DNA of 64,000 bases from assembly GCF_015062915.1 (NCBI RefSeq), contig NZ_SUTJ01000005.1:1-64000 (forward strand), read 5' to 3'. This document shows positions 23,701 to 30,652 of the stretch, one piece after another. This stretch comes from Methanobrevibacter thaueri. Lineage in GTDB: Archaea; Methanobacteriota; Methanobacteria; Methanobacteriales; Methanobacteriaceae. Position 1 is the stretch's first letter; each line of letters begins with the position of its first letter. The notes below the pieces were generated by a model. The model saw only the letters and a program-made list of their open reading frames with translations. It did not search any database and was not told the DNA's origin. Made by a program: the position numbers and the translations under genes.

Positions 23701-26700
23701 CACTGCCAGTAATAGTATTATTGGATAATGCTAATGTGTTATCAGAAGCATATATATAAATAGCATTTGTGTTAGCTACATTAGCTTCATTATCAGCGAA
23801 TACTGAATTGGAAACACTAGTATTACCACTAGATATTATTGCCCCTCCAGATGTAGTAGCAGTGTTTTCTATAAATTTAGAATCATCAACAGTTAAGCCT
23901 GCGAATCCTTCATTTTCAATTGCTCCACCATATGCAGCAGTGTTATCAGTGAATTCTGAACCAGTCACAACTAAATCAGAGTAACCACAGAAGTATACTG
24001 CACCACCGTCTGAAGCGGAGTTGCCTGTAAATGTTGAATCGGTGATTTCTAAATCAGTTGTTAATGTATTGGACCAGTAGTATACTGCACCACCATTAGT
24101 AGTCGCAGTGTTTTCAATGAAAGTACAATCATCAATTATTGAATCTTCATCAGCACCAGCTAAACTTACAGCACCACCCAAATCAGCAGTGTTGTTAATG
24201 AACTCTGATCCTTTAATGTCAGCGGAAGCATTAGTGCCCATCACTAAAATTGCACCACCTTGACTGTTTGAAGTACCTGGACTTCCAGGACCGATACCAC
24301 TATTATTGTAGAATTTACAATCTTTTACAACAAGAGGCGCACCACTATCATAAATAGCGGCACCAAAGATTGCCACATTGTCTTCAAAAGTAGTGTTTTC
24401 AACAGTTAAAGTTTTATCTGTTTCAGTTTGAGTTATAGCTCCACCATAACGTCCATAGTTGTTAGCGAAGTAAGAGTTAGTAATTGTGGTTTCGCCCATA
24501 GCGACAACCGCTCCATCAAGAACATTACCGTTAACATAGTCCTTAAGGTTATCAATAACTTGAACGTTGTCTAATGTTGCGATTCCTCCGTTGTTAAATA
24601 GAGCTGCTCCACCTTTATCTTCTGTACTTCCTCCATCTCGTTTACTGATGTAATTTTCTTTAATGATGGAATCGGTTATTTCAACAGTACCTTCAGAGTA
24701 GATTGCTCCACCACGGTATACAGCAGTGTTATTAATTAACTCAACATTTTTAACAACTAATGCATTTGCGCTTTCTACATAGATTGCACCACCATAGTCG
24801 GCATTACCGTTTTTGAGAATAAAGGTGTCAACTGTTAATGTGGCACCGTCATTTACTGAAAAGATTCTGCCGCTGTTAGCAGCATCAATGTATGAAATAA
24901 TACCATTAGTGTTAGCAAAACCACGGATGGTTAAATCATTTTCAATAATAATACCATCGGCAAATGCTTCTTTTTCCTTATCAGATTTAGTTATTTTAGA
25001 AGATCCAATGTATACATCTCCACCATTTACCAATGCAATAAGGTCGGCTAATTGAGTGAAATTAGTTAAACTTGCTTCATAAACGGTACCTTTGTTATCA
25101 ATAGCATATTCACCTACATTAGTGAATGTGTAAGTGTAATCTTTACCTAGAGTTACTTGACCCTTGTTATCGATAGCGGAAGTACCATCACCAACAATAT
25201 CAGCACCCCTTAAAGTTAATGTTTTATCTTCATTTACAGTGAATACTTTACCACTGTTGGAAGTTATAGTATAACCATTAGTGTTTATAATTACATTACT
25301 ATTGATGATTACACCATCAGCAAAAGTATCATATTCTGATTCCAATTTGGTAATGTCATTGGTTAAAAATATTGCACTTGTAGTTCCACTATCAACCATA
25401 GCTTGCAAGTCAGTGAAAGTAGCAGCTTGAGAATAAACACTACCTGAAGTCACTTTAGGCACTTGACCTTCACCAATATAAACATTAGAACTAGAAACAC
25501 CTGCAATATCTTTTGCATCATTATCATAAGTGTTATTGGCCACAGTGAGTGTTCCTTTGTTGTTTAAATTGATGATAGTGTTTTCGAATGAAGAGCCAGT
25601 GATTTCAGCATTTTGAATATGAACACAGTCTTTTCTTGTATTGAGATTGTCTTTGAATTCAGAATCTTCAATTACAATATTTTCAGTGCTGTATATTGCA
25701 GCACCAAATCCTCCACGGTTATTAGTTTTACCGTTGAATGTTTCAGAGTAACTTGCTTGTGCAGTGTTATTGATAAAAGTACAGCGGGTTACTTTAGAAT
25801 CTGTATTGGATATAGCTCCACCAATTACACCGGAGTTGTTTTCAAAAATACAGTCCACAATTACTGAATCACCGTTTGACTCTTGTGCACAGATTGCACC
25901 ACCGTTAGCATAGTTAGAAGTAGTACTTCCACTGCCTCTAGCCTTATTGTCCCTAAAGGTACAGTTGGAAATAGTGTAAACATTACCTACAAAGTCTATA
26001 GCTCCTCCGTTGAATGCAAAGTTATCCACGAAAGTGGATCCAACAACACGCAATATTGCATTTTCGCCATTGCTCAATATGGCTCCACCGTATGAACCGC
26101 TATTCTTTTCAAAGTATGAATCACTTACTGTTAGAGAACCTGTACTTGAAACAGCAGCACTGCTTAAATCACCAGTGTATGTTCCTGTTCCTCCACGGTG
26201 AACAATATCTTTTAAGTTGTTGGTTACTGTAGCACCTGACAAGAGGATTGTACCACCATTAGAGTAAATTGCAGCTCCACCATATCCGTTTACAGTTCTG
26301 TCAGTCAAATCGTTTCCCTCAAAGGTAGAACCAGTTATACTCATTGAACCTGCATTATTGTATATTGCCCCACCACTTTTCTCAGCAGTGTTGTTTAGGA
26401 AATATGAGTTAACGATTGTAGCAGATCCGCCATCGTTATAAATAGCTCCACCGTATTCTGAGTTACCGTTAATCAAGGTCACACCAATTAATGTCAGAGT
26501 GTAACCTGAATTAATTCTAAAAATTCCACCAAGATTGTTAGCATCAATTTTGTGATTGTTACCGAGTATGGTAACATCTTTTGTAATTGATATATCGTTT
26601 TCTCCCTCAACACGGGCATAGTCCTTGTCCATCATGACCATACCGGTGTTAACTGAGGTTTGAAGTTCGGTGAAATTACCGTCTCCATCTGCAGACAGCA

Positions 26701-26890
26701 CTTCTGCGTCATTGCTGGCCGTTGCGACTTCGTCAACAGCGTCAGCTGAAACTACCTCATCGATAGTAGCTTCTTCCACAGACAGTACGTCTGAGTCTGA
26801 AGTATTATCTATATCCGCTGCAGAAGCAGCAGAAATTCCTAATATCATTACCATTGCTAGTAACAATATTATACTTTTCGATTTCTTCAT
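11744..26890 (-). CDS. Giant adhesin-like secreted protein (beta-helix / PMP repeats, Ig-like stalk)
   Basis: 5048 residues in one uninterrupted frame. Signal peptide about 1-26 (KKSKSIILLLAMVMILGISAASA). Residues about 70-3080 are parallel beta-helix sequence with dozens of GGAIYxxG and FxxNTAxxGGA repeats of the polymorphic outer membrane protein type. They fall into seven modules, each opening with FT[DEQ]L (near residues 70, 491, 611, 1171, 1632, 2183, 2657). Residues about 3090-4870 are Ig-like repeats. From about 4873 the protein is lysine-rich, with two copies of a domain like that ending the 34.2-kb adhesin, perhaps for holding pseudomurein. No sortase motif or C-terminal membrane anchor is seen. 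GAGGT and a TATA box (TTATATAA, 26929-26936) support the start. Likely surface adhesion; the ligand is unknown. Confidence 0.9.
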   Translation of the reverse strand: MKKSKSIILLLAMVMILGISAASAADIDNTSDSDVLSVEEATIDEVVSADAVDEVATASNDAEVLSADGDGNFTELQTSVNTGMVMMDKDYARVEGENDISITKDVTILGNNHKIDANNLGGIFRINSGYTLTLIGVTLINGNSEYGGAIYNDGGSATIVNSYFLNNTAEKSGGAIYNNAGSMSITGSTFEGNDLTDRTVNGYGGAAIYSNGGTILLSGATVTNNLKDIVHRGGTGTYTGDLSSAAVSSTGSLTVSDSYFEKNSGSYGGAILSNGENAILRVVGSTFVDNFAFNGGAIDFVGNVYTISNCTFRDNKARGSGSTTSNYANGGAICAQESNGDSVIVDCIFENNSGVIGGAISNTDSKVTRCTFINNTAQASYSETFNGKTNNRGGFGAAIYSTENIVIEDSEFKDNLNTRKDCVHIQNAEITGSSFENTIINLNNKGTLTVANNTYDNDAKDIAGVSSSNVYIGEGQVPKVTSGSVYSQAATFTDLQAMVDSGTTSAIFLTNDITKLESEYDTFADGVIINSNVIINTNGYTITSNSGKVFTVNEDKTLTLRGADIVGDGTSAIDNKGQVTLGKDYTYTFTNVGEYAIDNKGTVYEASLTNFTQLADLIALVNGGDVYIGSSKITKSDKEKEAFADGIIIENDLTIRGFANTNGIISYIDAANSGRIFSVNDGATLTVDTFILKNGNADYGGAIYVESANALVVKNVELINNTAVYRGGAIYSEGTVEITDSIIKENYISKRDGGSTEDKGGAALFNNGGIATLDNVQVIDNLKDYVNGNVLDGAVVAMGETTITNSYFANNYGRYGGAITQTETDKTLTVENTTFEDNVAIFGAAIYDSGAPLVVKDCKFYNNSGIGPGSPGTSNSQGGAILVMGTNASADIKGSEFINNTADLGGAVSLAGADEDSIIDDCTFIENTATTNGGAVYYWSNTLTTDLEITDSTFTGNSASDGGAVYFCGYSDLVVTGSEFTDNTAAYGGAIENEGFAGLTVDDSKFIENTATTSGGAIISSGNTSVSNSVFADNEANVANTNAIYIYASDNTLALSNNTITGSDDAQILTKAGTSVITPLKVKILDNATYNIHMSPFILNATVTDDNDNLIFDYKFRFVVGDKVVDGIDIDTAGLYTATFTPTESGTFVVSTNLEDTSEVLTGTLNVYRTFTDLANIIAGAQAGDTIVLDGDYAYNPEFDADLIAGITIDKAITIDGNGYTISGNNTARIFKVTAATTIDNVTIADGYYSDSYGGAAIYATAALTATNTNFTNNGAADLIDKSVYGAVRTSTSASFDNCIFTDNYGRWGGAIGAEGSGTITIKNSKFENNKARQGGAIDIEGYTLNIDNTEFIGNDAVMLGGAVHTSQGTATTVTNSKFERNTDYQGGAICSKGSTGSLTVDNSEFIANEVTGTEMPNKETWSSGGAIWVENELTLTNSNFTANKAEYNGGAVYVQDGTVSATIDNCRFENNYAGVNYGAIVLYALTNTVSNSYFDNNSANGQANAITLNKGNLELSGNTITGVDSEILVKAGTLTSQINITVMDNKTQDINSEVELYAAVTDDNGNVITDSGFKFLVGTTEVAATFNPETKYYEATYNPTTLGEYVVNMTYTTTNNIVVKTATLRYIKGTFTDLANMIANVETGKTIVLDGDYTYDPEFDADLVDGIVIDKDIAIDGDGYTINGNNAARIFKVTGGNTLALTDASLVNGYAEYGGAIYVDASTLVLDNCTLDSNDVFDLTGSNPNELGGAAIHAVDSTVTITDSYITNNGDRTLDRSDNKVINGAVNLINSNTEITGTLFENNIGIYGGAVFAKGGSLEVSDSEFISNIAYVGAGIRTEGTTLTVTGSKFEENEGRGTGSEGTSKNSGAAICSNGVASISITSSNFTRNSAENGGAINTNVISSSNTVEIDNCIFTDNVATEKGGAILVNNDAAETIISNSNFTGNDGVFGSAIFNLKTLSLSKNNIDEAGAITSASVIASKVIITVLDNENATYNIYDKITDFYAQVTDDNGNVIVTSDKILKIGFGTSVLNLEYDETDGLYHKANVKVVKSGAPTLRPETKNLFTNITFESPYITAIKLNATLEVEYENVTDQDDVVIGITLTGKEGETAISAPSGSSKFTITVNNVPYSVKITKGIGSLTISDLPAGNYVINASWTGNTYYNPIEQLYNLTIGPKKGTFTDLQYIIDNDETGLVVLPYDFKYDSDYDADLVNGVVIDKNLYVLGNDYTIDANNSARIFNVTNGAIFKIDDATLTNGRADYGGAIYVDADSFLNTQNVVLYNNTATYRGGAIYSEGTVDVMDSVLDSNDITFRTKNDDNGGAAIYNLKGDLSISNSNITNNLKDIVIRNGNDGDLLVGVVVTSGYTFIEDSYFANNTGSWGGAISSLGYMNDESYLLSIKNSKFEGNNATFGGAIFVESSKLEVDNCTFENNKGLGVGSSGTSNTQGGAIIVHPAQSSVSITDSTFIGNSANVGAAVSLSRVDGDSIIENCTFTDNTASSEGGAIYGYTVGKLTVANSTFSGNTAPWGNAISNDGILVLSNNTVSGSSPDIANYYGTIESEMNIVILNNETVTFTGETLITAKVTDDNNNLIKDINFVFVVNETELEAKFNSTSGLYQAVYENDNAGFFVVNITYNEEENLVVKTGTLKNIKGTFTDLQNKVNAADNELSLSYNFTFVEGIDDALINGIVIDKAITISGNGYTINGNDTARILQLNTNGITIDNVTFTNGYADMDSTSSADWGGAIYSNGAYTNHIISNSRFYNNTAYNGGAIYLAGDDSKIINSTFEDNTANASGGAVFLFGWDCTIEGSNFTDNTANQLGGAVAMYSSHPAIIRESTFTKNIAGQNGGAVSWQRAAGSIFESTFIENEAGANGGAVFWDANPGSVAGSEFTGNIANGFGGAIFVNDNAGLTVASTFTENAALNGGAIAAFGDTTVYTSTFTENSAVDYGGAIFVNDGAELDIKQSTIKDNTATVGNSIYVMDGTVDSSIINATILDNKTWDDTDLGDIYILNATLTDDNGNMIYDPSFRFTVDGTVIEDVPLYDDETGLYTIPYYIGTAGPKVVSTNYDAENLEIFTGILDVPKANITEFTVLTMDTLEGENATIWITLIGVNDQGLNSTVTVIVNNKEYAVPVENGEGNLTVEGLTHGQYPVVAMFDDPSYNPAINSSVFFVKGKSVLNITELTVAEYGDVIEIAINLTGSDGKPLTGVVVVDDVINVLVENGIGTFVIDNQPDVGNYTFQAVYDGDNDYFDDLAIFNVTINTKVIDPEDIVVDIPNINEFGEAIPITITSPVDGTYTVNINGTPVEVEVVNGVGNATITLDKPGIYNATVDIADEGYSLETITTDEFEYLVTPEFNVEITGTYPEAEISIIGPAGTYHITIDGMEPVDITREESGLPSLVTITDMDAGNYTAFVSFDARDEYYGDYKEINFTVNKAALDIEEPEVIGDKVIESPINITFTLPADVDPSSVSAFMDGTPVPIDEFVVNETTGVYTLPLDGFSDAVGHLFSVEVNDPNYEEDGAQVTFTIEKVETTVTIKVNESEIGVMGGSTVNVTVSNNAAGYLVIDNNGVISVVEITNGTYSFEIYDLQAGEYYINATFLGNDKYLKSNATKVLNIPKSSATPEITDVTVEVTLGEDASVLVDMNNDFVSGNITVFVDGVENQTVDLDDYGTALVTIPGLTIGDHTIGVKYNGNDNFNASDIVAHTINVGKAGSKVTIDPIDNVTYGEDVFILYTVDNQTNVVITVFDNTGIITPVMETADGIIGIKDLKPGDYQIMIENEESDEYKESYEMGYFTVGKAASSVTIVEIDDLVYPGTGEVLYEIENKTEEQLIILTFNGAEIEVQYDNESIQLTDLAAGEYKLTIINLDDDLYNESESSITFKVLKADPRFTSEVDVGAKVGENVTITVIAPADATGNVSLAVDGEIVAIEVPVVNGTAIINVTGLAAGHHSYDVSYAGDDNYNSATDVNSFDVAKAETTVTIEVEGALGVMGGATVNVTVSNNVSGYLSIDNDGTVSVVEITNGTYSFDIYDLTAGDYNITVTFLGNDNYLKSNATKVLNIPKSSVTPEISESTPEITLGEYAVVLVDIGDNFATGNVTIFVDGVENQTVALDESYGMAMAIIPGLTTGNHTIGVRYNGDSNYNASGIVNTTVKVDKADSKVTIGPIGNVTYGEEVFILYTVENQTNVKITVYDNSGEITPVMETADGIIGIKGLKPGDYQIMIENEENDEYKSNYTMGYFTVGKADSTVTIDPIDNVTYGEEVMILYNVDNQTNVKIIVYHADEIIEPEMVTEDGLITIKGLTPGNYEIYIENEESDEYKGSLAMGEFTVGKAASSVTIVEIDDFVYPGTGEVLYEIKNKTEDQSIIVTFNGNVIVVPYDEDSIELTDLAAGEYTITIKNLENDLYNGSEAAISFKVVKANPTFTSNVTENAKVGENVTITVQAPADATGNVTVVVDGEIIGEITLTNGVASVNVTGLAAGHHSYEVTYAGDDNYEIASDLNSFDVVKVAPEIIISDPENPVVGNLVHATVTVADGDATGYIIFNKVAYKLDNGQATIDVGISEAGTQVITVEYLGDDKYANGSADKAFTAAKAPTEITLRDETLNTVVDREVEVVYTINPMVSKGNVSLWIDDELYYNEEISLYTGSIVISGEKFKNNGTYIVKVQYIGTDDYADSENATLVVNVEDETVVINITVPENTTVPVFNITVPSDATGLLLVDIDGKHYYAPVENGTASITVPGLEPGNYTANVTYTGDEFYDPATKTVEFTVPANADENSITIPEGATTTNPTFSIDLPSDATGYFEVDVDGKKYVVPVENGTAKISVPGLAPGNHNVTVKYSGDSKYNSISKSTTLKLKEPVPKLSENKYIKVVYSGKATYKVRLTLDGKAAAGKYVTINYNGKNYNVKTDSKGYATLKLNTKVKPKKYTVTATYKGVKVTSKVKVKHVIKAKNKKAKKSKKLNLYVKLKKVDGKVLKNKKVKLKFKGKKYTAKTNKKGKAKFTIKKKVMQKLKKGKKYKYKVYYGKDKVTKKIKVKK
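13350..16283 (-). repeat. Tandem ~446-residue duplication inside the giant adhesin
   Basis: Two successive copies of a block starting ETTVTI and ending NSFDV. The first lies at about 14942-16283 and the second at about 13350-14941. Matching points such as KSNATKVLNIPKSS are 1338 bp (446 codons) apart. The second copy is longer by one extra ~88-residue subunit (start KVTI-PI-NVTYGE type), giving three such subunits in all. Stretches of about 70 bp differ at only one or two bases (for example near 14200-14270 and 15541-15609), so the duplication is recent or kept alike by recombination. Confidence 0.8.
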
Positions 26891-27194
26891 TTACGCAACC
26901 TCATATTTAGATTTAATCCATAATTGATTATATAACAATGATAGATTAACCATATATATTTAACTTCCACATTATATTTAAATTATACTAAATGATTTTC
27001 AACTTTTTGTGTTAAAGATAATGATTTATTTTAAAAAAAAGGTATTTTTATTAAATACATTCATATTTTTAGGGCAAGGTTTCTAAATTGTGTTTAACAA
27101 TAGGCTAAAAATGAGTAAAACTGTTTACATCGACAAATGGGTGTAAAAAATAGTATACATTAAAGATTTATTTATTACTATATAATATATTATT
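26891..27194. promoter_or_regulatory. Divergent promoter region, adhesin / cfbB
   Basis: 304 bp without a gene. Toward the adhesin it holds the TATA box and GAGGT site. Toward cfbB it has TATA-like TTTATTTA about 25-30 bp before the ATG and no ribosome binding site, suggesting a leaderless transcript. No repeat or palindrome longer than 7 bp stood out. Confidence 0.5.
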
Positions 27195-28544
27195 ATGAGA
27201 ATAATTTTAGCAGGAACCGGAAGTGCAGTGGGAAAGACCACAATCGCAACCGGAATAATGAAGGCCCTAAGCGAAAGATATGATGTCCAGCCATTCAAGG
27301 TCGGACCCGATTACATCGACCCATCATACCATACATTGGCCACCGGAAACACTTCAAGAAACCTCGACTCATTTTTCATGAAGGAAGGCCAGATCCGTGA
27401 CTCCTACCTTAAGGCAATGGAAAAGAAAGACATTGCAGTGATTGAAGGTGTCAGGGGATTGTATGAGGGAATAGACTCAATCAATGACATTGGAAGCACT
27501 GCAAGTGTTGCAAAGGCACTTAAGGCACCGGTCATACTGATTATAAACTCAAGAAGTTTAGTGAAAAGTGCAGCCGCACTGGTATTGGGATTTAAGGCAC
27601 TTGACCCAGAAATAAACATTGCCGGAGTGATCCTCAACAAGGTCAAAAACAGGGCGCACTATGAGAAGACCAAAAGGTCAATTGAGGAAATAACAAAAAC
27701 CGAAGTCATCGGAGGAATCATTCGTGACGACGGCATCTCCATTGAGCAGAGGCACTTGGGCCTTGTTCCTGCACGTGAAAGGGAAACCTCAATCAAGTTC
27801 ATTGACATCTGGTCAAAAACCATTCAAGAATCCATCGACTTGGACAGATTGGTTGAAATAGCCAAATCAGCACCTAAACTGACCTCTGAAACGATTCCAA
27901 TTTGGAATAAATTAAATAAGCAGCCCGTCAGGATTGGTGTTGCCTATGATGAGGTGTTCAACTTCTACTATAAGGAAAACATTGAGTCACTGGAGGCCAA
28001 CAACGCTAAAATAGAATATTTCTCACCACTGAACGATGAAAACCTTCCGGATGTTGACGGATTATACATAGGCGGAGGATATCCTGAACTCTTCTCCAAG
28101 GAACTCGCCGCAAACACACAAATGCTTAAGGACATCAAGCAGTTCCATGAGGAGTCAAGGCCGATTTTTGCCGAATGCGGAGGTCTAATGTATCTTATGA
28201 ACTCAATACATGATGATAAGGTGGTTGACATCTACCCCTACAAGGCAGTCTTGACAGACCGTGTGCAGGCACTCAAATACACAATAGCTGAAGTGCAGGA
28301 GGACAATATCATCTCCAAGAAGGGAGAGGTCTTCCATGGCCATGAATTCCATTACTCAAAGGTCATCGTTGATAAACTAGAAAATCCACTGGCATTTAAG
28401 ATAACAAGAGGAAAGGGTTCATATGAGCTTCAGGACGGTTTTATGGAGAAAAACACACTTGCAAGCTATGTCCATACACATGTTGCCGCAATGCCTGACT
28501 TTGGGGGAAACCTGACAATTTCAGCCAGTGACCTTGGGGATTAA
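27195..28544 (+). CDS. cfbB: Cobyrinate/Ni-sirohydrochlorin a,c-diamide synthase
   Basis: ATP- and glutamine-dependent amidotransferase of 449 residues. The N-terminal dethiobiotin synthase-like ATPase starts with a P-loop, [10 protein letters not shown] (7-16), and [12 protein letters not shown]. The C-terminal class I glutaminase domain has the [10 protein letters not shown] nucleophile motif with Cys328. In methanogens the enzyme amidates Ni-sirohydrochlorin in F430 synthesis (CfbB) and may also act on cobyrinate (CbiA); sequence alone does not separate the two. The 3' end lies 1 nt before the ATG of the polymerase gene, so they are probably co-transcribed although functionally unrelated. 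Confidence 0.9.
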   Translation: MRIILAGTGSAVGKTTIATGIMKALSERYDVQPFKVGPDYIDPSYHTLATGNTSRNLDSFFMKEGQIRDSYLKAMEKKDIAVIEGVRGLYEGIDSINDIGSTASVAKALKAPVILIINSRSLVKSAAALVLGFKALDPEINIAGVILNKVKNRAHYEKTKRSIEEITKTEVIGGIIRDDGISIEQRHLGLVPARERETSIKFIDIWSKTIQESIDLDRLVEIAKSAPKLTSETIPIWNKLNKQPVRIGVAYDEVFNFYYKENIESLEANNAKIEYFSPLNDENLPDVDGLYIGGGYPELFSKELAANTQMLKDIKQFHEESRPIFAECGGLMYLMNSIHDDKVVDIYPYKAVLTDRVQALKYTIAEVQEDNIISKKGEVFHGHEFHYSKVIVDKLENPLAFKITRGKGSYELQDGFMEKNTLASYVHTHVAAMPDFGGNLTISASDLGD

Positions 28545-28545
28545 A

Positions 28546-29592
28546 ATGAAAAGCAAAATCGATTATTTCAATCCGCTGATACTTGTAGTGGGGATACTGG
28601 CGTTTCTTGCAATGGGATATGTGGGATCATTCAACTACCGGTTTGAAGACCCGTTAAAGCTTGAAGTGATACTGACAGTCATTTTCGCATGCATAGTGTT
28701 CATTGCCGGCTACTTCATCGTTGAGCGCAAGATTGACATCAAAAGCCATTATGACTTTGATTTTTTAAGCGAAAAGCTGATATTGGGATTGGCAGTCATT
28801 GCACTAGTTCTACAGGCGTTAAATCTTGTCTTACTTGGCGGAATACCACTTTTCAACAGCACCCTAAAGGCCAATGCCACAACAAACATCTGGAGAATAG
28901 CCTATCCATTATTTTTAATCATGATTAACCTGCTTCTTGCAAAACACTACAACAGGAAATATTTAGGTCTTGTACTTGCAGGAGCACTTATTTTTGGCCT
29001 TAACGGATACAGGACATCAGTATTGGGAATCATGGGAAGCTCATTCATCACACTTTACTACTTAAATAAAATATCAAGAAAGGTTGGTGCAGCGTTCATT
29101 GCATTGATTGTCATCGGACTGATGGCTGTCGGCTATATCGCCTCACAGTCAATCACTACCCAGCACTGGACACTCAACCCATTGGAACTAGTCTTTTACC
29201 GTGCCGCTTTTACATTGGAAGTGTTTGAAAAGATAATACCATTGGCAGGAACTACAAATGGGCATATATTAGGCATGATTTTCTCATCAGGAAGTCCAAG
29301 AACATTTGTCGGCGAATACGTCCTGCACTATACAGTGTGCCTTACTTCAACACTGTTCGGACCGGTGATGCTTGATTTCGGATACATCGGACTTGCCATT
29401 CAGATGATTTTTATGGGAGCATTTCTCGGATTGCTCAACAAGCTAAAAAAAGGATTTGGAATCGGAATATACTCAATAATACTGACTCACACCATAATAT
29501 GGATTGAAACCGGACCTACAGACATCATGATCTGGTTCTTGTACCTGATAGGACTGATTTATGTAATAATTTCCTTAAAAAAAAGAGAGTGA
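28546..29592 (+). CDS. Oligosaccharide repeat-unit polymerase-like membrane protein
   Basis: 348 residues with about 10-11 hydrophobic segments and a pattern seen in archaeal O-antigen/oligosaccharide repeat-unit polymerases. The conserved central region includes NGYRTSVLG and a long extracellular loop (about residues 210-265, TTNGHILGMIFSSGSPRTF). Predicted to join lipid-linked glycan units outside the membrane. The frame is open from a GTG at 28528, but the ATG at 28546 has GGGGAT five bases upstream and starts just after cfbB, so I use it. No glycosyltransferases are adjacent, which is unusual for such a gene. Confidence 0.75.
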   Translation: MKSKIDYFNPLILVVGILAFLAMGYVGSFNYRFEDPLKLEVILTVIFACIVFIAGYFIVERKIDIKSHYDFDFLSEKLILGLAVIALVLQALNLVLLGGIPLFNSTLKANATTNIWRIAYPLFLIMINLLLAKHYNRKYLGLVLAGALIFGLNGYRTSVLGIMGSSFITLYYLNKISRKVGAAFIALIVIGLMAVGYIASQSITTQHWTLNPLELVFYRAAFTLEVFEKIIPLAGTTNGHILGMIFSSGSPRTFVGEYVLHYTVCLTSTLFGPVMLDFGYIGLAIQMIFMGAFLGLLNKLKKGFGIGIYSIILTHTIIWIETGPTDIMIWFLYLIGLIYVIISLKKRE

Positions 29593-29636
29593 AAATGAGA
29601 AATTAATCTCATTTAACTTTTAAACCACAATTTAAT

Positions 29637-30539
29637 CTAAACAAAGATTAATAAAATCAATATGATTAATGAAATGAAGAATATGAATGTTCCTTTTACA
29701 ATAAAGTCACTGTTCCTGTCGGTGTAAAGGGATAAACCGTAGGACAATGCCAAAGCAACAACCATCTCAATCAAACCGGTCATTCCGGAATCCATTCCAA
29801 GCAGGCTGCCTGCAATGAATGATATTATGTATGAGAACACCACAACCAGTATGATTAAAACTATAGGGTTTTGGATAAGCTTAAACACCAATGAGTCAGG
29901 GCCGAAACTGCTTGCTCTTGCATTGTAATTGTAGAGATTGGTCTGTGCGTAAGGGTCCCTTGCAGGAGCTCTAAACCTGTTGAGCAACTGGGAGCTTATT
30001 GGGGTGTGGACCTCATCAACCTGCCTGTATAAAGTGTTCTTGTAAACGTGAGGCTGCGCATCCCTTCTCTGCATAAGATATTCCATGTCAGAAGCGTCAT
30101 AAGTGTATTCAGGATATTCATCCTCGATGTATTGTGATGCTCCGCCGTCATAAGGTGTGTTGTCCAGTGTTGTCTGGTTGGTCCTGTCCTGGTACTTGCG
30201 TGCAAGCTCAAGCAAACCGTCCCTGTCAACCAGTTTGATATTTTTCCTCAAGGCATAGTTCTTGGCCTGCTCTGAGAAATAGGATGAAGATACAATAAGC
30301 ACTTTGGAAGCCTTGATTGTTGATTGAACGTCTTCCATTTCCCTCAGGACATCGACACCTATCTGAAATTCCTTGTCATAATTTTTACATGCTACAACTA
30401 CTCCAAAATCCCCAATTGTTGTGGGTAGAATAGCATATATGTCAATAACTTTTTGTGAGGTTTTAAAATTCTTGTAAACCTTAAAACCTGAATCCTCCAT
30501 TACTTTTGCTACGAAATTAATCAATTGTGGTTTTTCCAA
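29637..30539 (-). CDS. Mrr/restriction endonuclease-like domain protein with C-terminal membrane segments
   Basis: 300 residues. Residues 1-120 look like the PD-(D/E)xK fold of Mrr proteins: a VIDIYAIL strand with Asp33, then GVVVACKNY where Mrr has QCK. Lys52 is kept but the catalytic Gln/Glu position is Ala50, so nuclease activity is doubtful. A polar linker (about 120-215, rich in Tyr, Asp and Arg) leads to about four membrane segments (220-300). The start is TTG, set by GGGTGG just upstream. No methyltransferase or other restriction gene is nearby. It may be a membrane-tethered DNA-binding or sensor protein. Confidence 0.7.
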   Translation of the reverse strand: MEKPQLINFVAKVMEDSGFKVYKNFKTSQKVIDIYAILPTTIGDFGVVVACKNYDKEFQIGVDVLREMEDVQSTIKASKVLIVSSSYFSEQAKNYALRKNIKLVDRDGLLELARKYQDRTNQTTLDNTPYDGGASQYIEDEYPEYTYDASDMEYLMQRRDAQPHVYKNTLYRQVDEVHTPISSQLLNRFRAPARDPYAQTNLYNYNARASSFGPDSLVFKLIQNPIVLIILVVVFSYIISFIAGSLLGMDSGMTGLIEMVVALALSYGLSLYTDRNSDFIVKGTFIFFISLIILILLIFV

Positions 30540-30652
30540 GTTTCCACCCTTAGTGTTTTTTTACAATAATATTATATTTTATAAATGAAATTGTTATTAA
30601 AGTTTTTTATAATGCAAAAATTATTTTAACAAAGTGCTATCTTATTAAATAT

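Noticed and set aside
11744..26890. Giant ORF as phage tail fibre or several fused genes
   Set aside because: It has one signal peptide, one uninterrupted frame, uniform repeat style and a typical adhesin C terminus, with no phage genes nearby.
11828..26927. Many open frames opposite the giant adhesin on the plus strand
   Set aside because: They lie in the antisense of repetitive coding sequence, have Thr/Ser/Pro-rich or Val-rich products typical of reverse reading of adhesin codons, and have no start signals.
28546..30539. Polysaccharide or restriction gene island
   Set aside because: Only one gene of each type is present, with no glycosyltransferases, methyltransferase or mobility genes beside them.
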